DNA of 15,430 nt, taken from Podila epigama. Its lineage: Eukaryota > Mortierellomycota > Mortierellomycetes > Mortierellales > Mortierellaceae. Positions 9,240 to 15,430 of the stretch are shown one piece after another. A program made the position numbers and the translations under genes. Positions within the stretch are counted from its first letter, which is position 1. The number at the start of each line of letters is the position of its first letter. The stretch is taken from the NCBI GenBank assembly GCA_015679605.1, contig JAAAVE010000655.1, positions 1-15,430 on the forward strand. The letters are read 5' to 3'. The notes below the pieces were generated by a model. The model had not been told where the DNA came from. It made no database searches and saw only the letters and a program-made list of their open reading frames with translations.

Positions 9240-9311
9240 TTCCCAATCCGGGGTTCGAACCCGGGCCGCCTCGGTGAAAGCGAGGAATCCTGACCACTGG
9301 ACCAATTAGGA
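9240..9311 (-). tRNA. trnE(uuc): tRNA-Glu (anticodon UUC)
   Basis: Read on the minus strand, a complete 72-nt cloverleaf. The acceptor arm TCCTAAT pairs with ATTGGGA, with one T-G wobble, and the discriminator is A. The anticodon stem CCTCG/CGAGG closes the loop CTTTCAC with anticodon TTC, so it decodes GAA and probably GAG. The T arm CCGGG-TTCGAAC-CCCGG is perfect and contains the B box; the D arm (GGTCCAGTGGTCAGGAT) holds the A box. There is no intron, and CCA is not encoded, as expected for a nuclear tRNA. The sequence matches the well conserved eukaryotic tRNA-Glu pattern. Confidence 0.97.
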
Positions 9312-9498
9312 TCTTGTTGCTGATGAAAACGGAGTTTTTAAAATCATATTTAAAGACCTACTCAATTCCTGACAAACTTTAACATGACATGCACTCTAAA
9401 CATGTCAAGTTGTGCATTGTATTCAAGGGAGACAATAGTCGTCCTCAAAGCGGGGAAAAAAAAAGAAGAATATATTGATGATCCCAAGTATACTCCTC

Positions 9499-10411
9499 TT
9501 ACTCGTCTTGTTCATTTTCCTCTTCTTCGTCATCTTCATCATCATCGTCGTCATCGTCATCATCGCCTTCAATAATCTCTTGAGCCACGGCGTCGTCTTC
9601 TCCTTCCTCGTCATCATCCTCGACAAGATCATCCTGTGGGACCGAGGTAAAGTCGATCTTGACACCACGAGTTCTCCTTCCTGAGTGAATGATGTTGGAT
9701 GTTTCCAAAAAGTCAAGATCCTCGTCTAAATACAAATTGGGGTTTATGAAAAGAGTATGTCAGTAATCATGTCGAGTTTGACAACGGATCGAGAAAGTGC
9801 GTGAGAGTGTGAGAGAGCATGTGTGTGAGAGAGAAGAGAAAAAAATAAAATAAAATAAAAGAACTCTTGGCAACAATTAGAAGTACACATTTGATTACCA
9901 AGATCTTGATCTTCCTGATCGCTGTCGTCTTCTGAATCTACCGGCTTTGAGGTGGAGCTTGATGCGGCAGCAACCCGCTTCTCAGTTCTCTCCTCGATTG
10001 GCTCTACAGACGATCGTCAACAATTTTCTTTAGCGCAGTGGAATTGTGAACGTACAATTGGACGATATCTTCAAACAATAGGAGTCGACGAAGATTTTTT
10101 TTTTTTTTTGTGCTTTTCTTTTTTTTTGTTGTGGGAGGATGGGGGTTGCATGTTCACCTTCAGCCTTGCGCTTTCCTGTAGCCTTGCTAGAAGACTCAAC
10201 CACCTCCAATACCTCTGTGATTCCTGGACTAGTCGAAAGGTGAGAAGTGGTGGTTTAGTTGATGGGTCAAAATGAAACAAAAGAAGACAAGAGTTAGGGA
10301 AGGCATATTGAATGCAATGCTCTCAAGCAGAAGTGGGAAATGGAAAGTGGACAAATGTTGAGATCATTTCTCTTTTATAGCATTTCCATTCTTTCAATAC
10401 CTGTCTGCCAT
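9499..10411 (-). CDS. CHZ1: histone H2A.Z-H2B chaperone Chz1
   Basis: My four-exon model is complement(join(9499..9725,9899..10003,10158..10228,10401..10411)), 137 residues. All three introns (173, 154 and 172 nt) have GT..AG ends and the phases fit. The CHZ core lies at about 62-89: acidic LDEDLDFLETSNII, then the hallmark GRRTRGVKIDFT. It is preceded by a Lys/Arg/Ser-rich N-terminus (from MADSPGITEV) and followed by an acidic tail of mainly Asp/Glu to the end. Family knowledge: Chz1 binds H2A.Z-H2B dimers in the nucleus and delivers them to the SWR1 complex; the acidic stretches contact histones. The first coding exon is only 11 nt. A CA/GAGT-type repeat stands 13 bp before the ATG. The gene is divergent from DCN1. 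The identification rests on the CHZ motif, which is distinctive. Confidence 0.92.
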
Positions 10412-10423
10412 TGTTGATGCTAA

Positions 10424-10468
10424 TGTGTGTGTGTGAGTGAGTGAGTGAGTGTATGTGTGAGTGAGTGA
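10424..10468. repeat. GT / GAGT microsatellite in the CHZ1 leader
   Basis: TGTGTGTGTGAGTGAGTGAGTGAGTG-type sequence that ends 13 bp from the CHZ1 start codon. Read on the CHZ1 strand it is CACTCACT followed by CACACACA, resembling the CA-rich leader of the SNARE gene. Confidence 0.8.
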
Positions 10469-10565
10469 TTCGCCTGCTATCTTGAGGCCCTGACGAAAGC
10501 GAAAAGAGAAGAGGAGGTGAGAGAGAGAAAGCAAGGGAGAGAGAGAGCAAAAGAGAGTTGGGATG

Positions 10566-10587
10566 AAAAAAAAAAAAAAAAAAAAAA
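10566..10587. repeat. poly(A) run, 22 nt
   Basis: An uninterrupted run of 22 A residues in the middle of the CHZ1-DCN1 promoter. Long dA:dT runs exclude nucleosomes, so it may help keep the shared promoter open; that is inference. Confidence 0.85.
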
Positions 10588-10732
10588 GTCACGACGTACT
10601 CTCAAGAAAAAGGGAAAGACCCTTATCCTTCCTTCTTCCCCATCATTCAACCATCGCGACTACATCCGAGTCATTTTACGGCCACTCCACTCCACTCCAC
10701 ATACATATATCCATTCACAACTGTATTCCTCA

Positions 10733-12578
10733 ATGGTAACTTTTGCAGACTGAACGCATCATTTGAATTTCAAGAGTTGCATGGATGGAAGGAATTGGAT
10801 GCATGGATGCATGGAGACATGGATGGACGACTGTCCTTGAGAGAAAACAAGCTCACACATGTTCATGGCTATTCTCCATACCTTCCTTCCATACCTTTTG
10901 TTTCATTTCCACTTTCGACAATGACCCCCCCTTCCACAGAATAGCCTCACATCAGATCAGCGAAGCAGAGTTCAGAGCCTTGTCTCTGTCATCAACGTCA
11001 GGTACGAAGGGTTTCTCCACTCCAACAAGTTTCTACCCCATTCTTCAGCCTGCCCCCAGGAGCTTTGTTTGAAATCATTTGAGGCGTGAGCTGTTGCTAA
11101 TGATTTCTTTTTGTGTTCCTCCTCTTTCTTTGCCTCTTTTCATTCTCTCTATTGTCAATGTGATAGTGAATCGGCAGCTATTTCCATGCTCAGGAACAGC
11201 AAGTGGGATGTGCAGGTGGCAGCGAACAACTTCTTTACTGGTGGCGCTCACAACGCAACAGCTGCGCCACGTCCCGTAGCGGATAGAAAAAAGATTGAGA
11301 AGATATTCGATTCGTTCAAAGGTAACTGTCTAACATCACTCTTCCTTCCTTTCCTCTGACCATGGTTGATGTGAACGATGGATGCACTTAAATCAGGGCA
11401 ACCCTAATTCTTTTCTTTTCCTTTTTTTGTTTCTTCCTTACTATGCCTTCCGCATGCAAAATGTGTTGTAGACGAACAGGATCAAATTTTGATCGAGGGC
11501 ATGGAAAAGTTTTGTGCAGCGTTGGATGTTGATCCTACAGATGTTGTCATGCTAGTGATGGCTTGGCATTTGAAGGCCGAGCAAATGTGCGAGTTTAAGC
11601 GTGCAGGATTTGTCCAAGGATGGGCTGAACTTGGGTAACGTAGACCTTACTTTTTGTTCGTGTTGTCCTATGTTATGAAGATTGGAAGATGTGTGTGCTT
11701 CTTTTTAGGTACTGACTTGTCTATATACATATCTCTATGTTCTTCTCTCGCAACATAGATGTGACACCATTGAAAAGATGAAGGAAGGTGTGGAGACAAT
11801 GCGACAGGAGCTCAAGAATGATGCCATTTTTAAGGAAGTTTACCACTTTGCCTTTTCCTTTGGCCTTGGCGAGAACCAAAAGAGTTTGCGTATGTGTTGT
11901 CACTGATGATTTTCACGATGCGACAGTGATACTGCGAATCGAGTAGGATACACTGTGGGCATAGACGCACGGCCTGTTTGATAGAGATTGACATCCTGAT
12001 CTTTATGGTTTCTCTTCTATAGCACTGGATGTGGCCATCCCATTTTGGACTCTGCTCTTGCCGGATCGATTCCCAAGGCTCGAGATGTGGTGCGATTTTG
12101 TTCAGAACAAGTACGGCCGCTCGATATCCAAGGACACCTGGTATCTGGTATGTGTCTGAAGCCTCTTGTCACGACTTGAAAAAGAAAGGAAAAACTATAT
12201 GCGATGGCTTCCCCTAACACCATTCATTATCCGGATGCATAGCTGTTGGACTTTGTTAACCAGGTGGATTCGCAGTTCTCAAACTATGATGATGAAGGTA
12301 AGAAGGAATGTGTGTTATTGCCTTGATCTAGAGGTAACTCTGAGCATGCTTAATCGATGTTCAATATATTCAACATTGCTTTGGTGCCTTTTTTTTTCTT
12401 GTCCAATTTCATATAGGTGCATGGCCCGTTCTTATTGACGACGTAAGTGGATACTCTCATGACCATTTTTTTGCAGGATGTTCCTTTACTCATGGCTTTC
12501 CATCTCACATATTTTTTCTCTTTGTCTTTTCTCACTTAGTTTGTCGAGTATGGCCGAACCACCTTGGACCACGACTAA
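10733..12578 (+). CDS. DCN1: DCN1-like cullin neddylation co-E3 ligase
   Basis: My nine-exon model is join(10733..10735,10940..11001,11167..11321,11472..11634,11759..11889,12023..12147,12243..12297,12417..12442,12540..12578), 252 residues; all junctions are GT..AG and in phase. A UBA-like domain covers about 8-46 (SDQRSRVQ ... WDVQVAANNFF). The potentiating-neddylation (DCUN1) domain covers about 60-248, including EQMCEFKRAGFVQGW, GCDTIEKMKEG, SISKDTWYLLLDF and GAWPVLIDDFVEY. D209, A233 and D239 match the DAD patch of human DCUN1D1 (D211, A235, D241), which contacts the cullin. Family knowledge: Dcn1 helps the E2 Ubc12 transfer Nedd8/Rub1 to cullins, activating SCF-type ubiquitin ligases. Length is close to the 259-residue human protein. 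Exon 1 is predicted to hold only the ATG, because the next exon (NSLTSDQ...) has a stop in frame directly upstream and no ATG. That first exon is the least certain part. Confidence 0.93.
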
Positions 12579-12629
12579 TGCCTTGCACACCATAGTTGTT
12601 TGTGTACCTGAAGATAGAGGTGTAATTAG

Positions 12630-12861
12630 ACCTGGAAATACATCGGCACGTCTTCATCATCAACATTTTTCAAATTTAAGGCGATGTCTCATTGTGCAAT
12701 GAGTAACATAACTTTCAGAGTTGTCCCTCCTACAAACTCTTTATCTCTTCCCTGTAGAAGTTACATCACCCGGTACCAGTAACTTTGCCACCATTGTGCA
12801 GCTTGAAGAGTACCAGGAGCTGAATGCCGAGGAGAAGAAGTGTGAAAAGGAGGCAAAATAA
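12630..12861 (+). other. unassigned coding-like segment, two exons, downstream of DCN1
   Basis: A frame opens after a TAG at 12627-12629 and reads TWKYIGTSSSSTFFKFKAM up to an ATGA|GTAACA donor (exon end 12702). A 55-nt intron (12703-12757) ends in TCTTCCCTGTAG. The frame then continues in phase as KVTSPGTSNFATIVQLEEYQ and a Glu/Lys-rich tail to a TAA at 12859-12861. In-frame ATGs lie at 12684 and 12699, giving a protein of about 40 or 35 residues if it starts there. TAATTAG just before 12630 could instead be an acceptor, making this the 3' end of a longer gene. I recognise no family. It could be a small gene, an alternative 3' end of DCN1 or a gene remnant. Confidence 0.35.
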
Positions 12862-13285
12862 GATGGTGTATGATTTGGTTTGGAAATCTGAGAGGACAAG
12901 GTAACCAGGGGGCGGGGGGAAAGCTAAACATCAGATGGAAGGAAAAGGTAGGCATATCCAACGGCACTGCTTCAGTAAGAAAATGAGGTCTGCTCACGAT
13001 GTTGACACTTGTTCAGATTACCCTCACACACCCGCGCCCAACTTTTTTCCTTTTTGCCCACCAGCCTCTGACTACGAGCTATTAGCGCACGACATGATCA
13101 CACAGTCTTGTTTTAATAGGCCCTCATTTTTAACAAACATATTTGAAAATTTCAAGCACACGTATGAGCGCATTGTTGGAGCACGATGTGGTGCTTGAGA
13201 TGATAATGCCCATATCAATTCCTCCCACAAAGAAGCCTTACAGCAGTACTCCTTCAGATTCTGTTCGTTTAGCCGAACTGTTGTG

Positions 13286-13323
13286 GCACTCACCATTGGG
13301 AGGAGCACTCACCATTGGGAAGA
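13286..13323. promoter_or_regulatory. tandem 19-bp repeat with two CCAAT boxes upstream of QCR6
   Basis: Two adjacent 19-bp units, GCACTCACCATTGGGAGGA and GCACTCACCATTGGGAAGA, differ at one base. Each contains ATTGG, the CCAAT box read on the other strand (13295-13299 and 13314-13318), about 205-228 bp before the QCR6 start. The fungal CCAAT-binding HAP complex is a known activator of respiratory-chain genes, so control of QCR6 by HAP is a reasonable inference. Confidence 0.55.
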
Positions 13324-13522
13324 GAGTGGTGCAAAAATTCGCGTGTTAGACAAGGGCTACAGAAAAAAATTTTGCAGCACACACGACTCCCAAAATACCC
13401 AGCGTCATTCAGTCGGTGAGCGCCTGGAGAGATTCGGTTTCCGAGGATTTCGGGATTTTCTTTTTTTTTTCCCCCTAGCATTCCATCATACATCCATCCA
13501 TCCATAGAAACACACGACAACC

Positions 13523-14562
13523 ATGTTGAGCTTCATCACTGATTTGTTCCCTGCTGTCTACGCCGAGGAAGCCGAGGTTGAGGAGGTTGAGGAGGCCCCC
13601 GCTGCCGCCGCTGAGGAGGAGGAGGAGCCCGAAGATATCAAGCCCGAGATTGAGGAGGGTATGTGTTGATCCTTTTTAATTTCAACTTGTGTTTTGCTTG
13701 GTGATCTGCATGTTCCCCCTTTGTAGCCTTTCATTCCAACATGAACGAGGCAATGAGCATCAGGCAAAAGGAACTCGACATTTCTCAATCTCTCTACTTT
13801 GACAGATAAAAACTCATCGTACTGTCCGAATCGAACTCTTTTCATCTTTCCCCTCCCTCTTCTAATGCAAAGTGCTCACGGAAAACACGGAAAACACGGA
13901 ATCTATGAATCTATGCGATCCGAAAGCCCTTTTTTTTGAAAACAACATGACCTTGTGGCTCATTCCTGATGATAATATCGACATGGCGATCACCATCACC
14001 TTCTCATGAGTTTGTCCTCCTCTCTTTTTATAACGTTTTATACGCTAACGCCCAAGTTTTCTCCAATATCTCTTTTTTCTTCATGACTATTCACTTACAG
14101 CTTGCGGTGAGACCTCTGCTTGCGCTCCCTTGAAGCACCACCTTGAGGAGTGCACCCGCCGCGTCCAGGAGGAAGGAGCTCACGAGGACTGCACTGAGGA
14201 GCTTTACCACTTTTTGCACTGCGTCAACGAATGCGTAAGTCATTTTTTTTATGATGTTTTCGCTGATCACTTTTGCCCTTTTTTCGCTCTGCAACCTTTT
14301 TTTTTTACAGGATCCGATCTAGTTTTTTTTATTGGGTTGGAAGGAGGTTTTTTCTTTTTCAACGCAATCTCAACAAAAGCATGAGTGAAAGACAAGAAGA
14401 AGCGATGGACAGAAATAGAACCATCAAAACGGATGACAGGGACCTGGATCATGGCACTCGGATCAATTGGGACATGGACAGTTTTCTTGCTTGTTTATTT
14501 GACAATTCGATAGTTATCGTGGATGATGGACCAAAGGCAATTGGCTTACTTGACAGTGTCTT

Positions 14563-14605
<43 letters not shown>

Positions 14606-14736
14606 CGGTAGTCTTTGGTTTTGTTTTTTTTGTGCATGTTGGTAATTGATTCAAGGGACTGACCCTGTCTTTTTTACGATTGGTTTTTTTCTCTTTTTTA
14701 TAGGCTGTCCCCAAGTACTGGAACAAGCTTGCTTAG
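13523..14736 (+). CDS. QCR6: ubiquinol-cytochrome c reductase hinge protein, complex III subunit 6
   Basis: My three-exon model is join(13523..13658,14101..14234,14704..14736), 100 residues, with in-phase GT..AG junctions. The N-terminus (MLSFITDLFPAVYA) is short and hydrophobic and is followed by a very acidic Glu/Ala/Pro segment (about 15-46). The hinge domain has twin Cx9C motifs, C53/C63 and C76/C86, with CTEELYHFLHC typical of the family, and ends PKYWNKLA. Family knowledge: this acidic subunit sits on the intermembrane-space side of the bc1 complex next to cytochrome c1 and aids its docking with cytochrome c; twin CxnC proteins are imported and oxidised by Mia40. The codons are GC-rich at third positions, consistent with high expression. 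Introns of 442 and 469 nt are much longer than others in the window. A duplicated CCAAT module lies upstream. Confidence 0.96.
14565..14602. repeat. (GA)19 microsatellite in QCR6 intron 2
   Basis: An uninterrupted GA dinucleotide repeat of 38 bp inside the second intron of QCR6. It forms the Arg/Glu-alternating end of a small intronic open frame. Confidence 0.95.
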
Positions 14737-15430
14737 ATTGCTTTCTTCCACTCCCTTTTCTTACACTCACACACACCCGCGCTATCCCTCTCTCCATTCA
14801 ACTTAAACAATTTTTTTTTTGCCCTCTACAATATGAACAACAATACATGAACACCATCAAGTTCGCTGCGGTCTTTTACTCTTTTTTTTCCTTTTAGTAT
14901 GATGGAGTCGTTTGCATTGCTGATTCGTTTTGAATTAGTCAGTCGTGTGCACACTTGGTGAAAAAAAGAAGAATGAGAGATGGGTGTAGTTCGAGTTTTG
15001 CTAGGAAGCTAGGAGGCATAGGAGGCATAGGAGGAGGAGAAGGAGGGGGCAATAGTAATTTGACCAACACCTTTTTGTGTTTGAGGAGAGAGCATTTTGT
15101 CATACTTTTGACTGACAACTGCAGTCCAATGTAAGGAAAAAAAAAAAAAAAAAGATTACTGTCAGACAAAGGGGGAAAAGACAGGGTCGAGGTTTTGATA
15201 GGCGATGTGTCAATTTGATTTTTTGCCGGTGCCAAGTGAAAATAAAATGCCGCATATCTTCCTTTTTTATACAGCACCCTTTGTATGAGACCAAAGACAG
15301 ATATTAGATGGAAATGAATGGAGGGTACACAATGTGTTTAATGTGAATAAGAGAGCAAGTACGTTTATCTGTGTAGGACACTGAGGATGAGATGCAAAGA
15401 GAATGTCATATCATTACTGACCATTTTTTT
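14737..15430. other. region downstream of QCR6 without a confident gene
   Basis: Contains the QCR6 3' UTR. From about 14760 it looks like a fungal promoter-leader (CACACACACCCGC, then CTCTCTCC, then a run of T), followed at 14847 by a 16-codon frame starting MNTIKFAAV, signal-peptide-like but closed by a stop at 14895-14897. Further right are AGGAGGCAT repeats near 15010-15035, a run of A at about 15136-15153 and an AATAAA near 15240. The last 150 bp show no supported gene. Confidence 0.5.

Larger units (their letters stand above)
10412..10732. promoter_or_regulatory. shared divergent promoter of CHZ1 and DCN1
   Basis: The 321 bp between the two start codons must carry both promoters. On the CHZ1 side lies a GT/GAGT microsatellite, which reads as CA/CACT on the CHZ1 strand, followed outward by a GA-rich tract (pyrimidine-rich on that strand). 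In the middle is a run of 22 A. On the DCN1 side are three CCACT repeats (10682-10699) and a pyrimidine-rich stretch (10620-10650). I see no clear TATA box at a fixed distance for either gene. Confidence 0.65.
12579..13522. other. DCN1-QCR6 intergenic region with coding-like segments
   Basis: This 944-bp stretch holds an unassigned coding-like exon pair at 12630-12861, a + strand open frame at 13164-13349 (61 residues from MSALLEHDVVLEMI, unrecognised) and a duplicated CCAAT module at 13286-13323. The proximal QCR6 promoter (about 13350-13522) has a T/C-rich tract at 13456-13478 and a CATC repeat at 13489-13505 just before the start codon. Because the CCAAT module lies inside the 13164-13349 frame, that frame may be only chance promoter sequence. 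Confidence 0.5.

Noticed and set aside
9310-9375. Possible C/D box snoRNA (TGATGA at 9321, CTGA at 9369) beside the tRNA gene
   Set aside because: The terminal stem is poor, no clear guide sequence can be assigned, and these short boxes are expected by chance in AT-rich DNA.
14939-15277. Minus-strand 112-codon frame rich in Pro and Leu
   Set aside because: It is built from an A run and AGGAGG repeats read in antisense; there are no domain, leader or splice signals.

Overview
This is eukaryotic nuclear DNA, most likely from an early-diverging filamentous fungus; a Mortierella-like (Mortierellomycota) genome fits best. The evidence is intron-dense genes with short GT..AG introns, pyrimidine- or CA-rich leaders in front of start codons, many homopolymer and microsatellite runs, trinucleotide-encoded Gln/Ser/Thr tracts and a Pol III tRNA gene. 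The phylum is an inference from style and was not tested by search.

Layout, left to right. Positions 1-1041 are non-coding, with a GACA/GGCAGGTA tandem repeat and a CA-rich leader. Positions 1042-3309 (+) encode a tail-anchored Qa-SNARE of the STX7/STX12/Pep12 endosomal type, with a very long disordered N-terminus and an insertion splitting its Habc bundle. Only 166 bp away, converging on it, lies a two-exon Pap1/Yap-type bZIP transcription factor (3476-5926, -) with a 30-residue polyglutamine tract. Positions 5927-9239 are mostly anonymous, with several short coding-like islands on the + strand; a tentative three-exon model at 7714-8496 is the best of them. A tRNA-Glu(UUC) gene lies at 9240-9311 (-).

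The right half holds three confidently modelled housekeeping genes. CHZ1 (9499-10411, -, four exons) is an H2A.Z-H2B chaperone. It is divergent from DCN1 (10733-12578, +, nine exons), a cullin neddylation co-E3, and the start codons are 322 bp apart. QCR6 (13523-14736, +, three exons) is the acidic hinge subunit of respiratory complex III, with a duplicated CCAAT-box module about 0.2 kb upstream. Exon phases and summed lengths are consistent in every one of these models.

The genes do not form a pathway; this is an ordinary chromosomal segment covering endosomal trafficking, transcription, translation, chromatin, ubiquitin-like modification and respiration. I see no transposon, CRISPR array, virus or biosynthetic cluster, and no clear new multi-gene system. 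The points most worth a second look are the unassigned coding-like segments (7714-8496, and 12630-12861 just after DCN1), the phase-compatible cryptic exons and ORF inside the long QCR6 introns, the tandem CCAAT module, the start-codon-only first exon of DCN1, and the unusual architecture of the Qa-SNARE.
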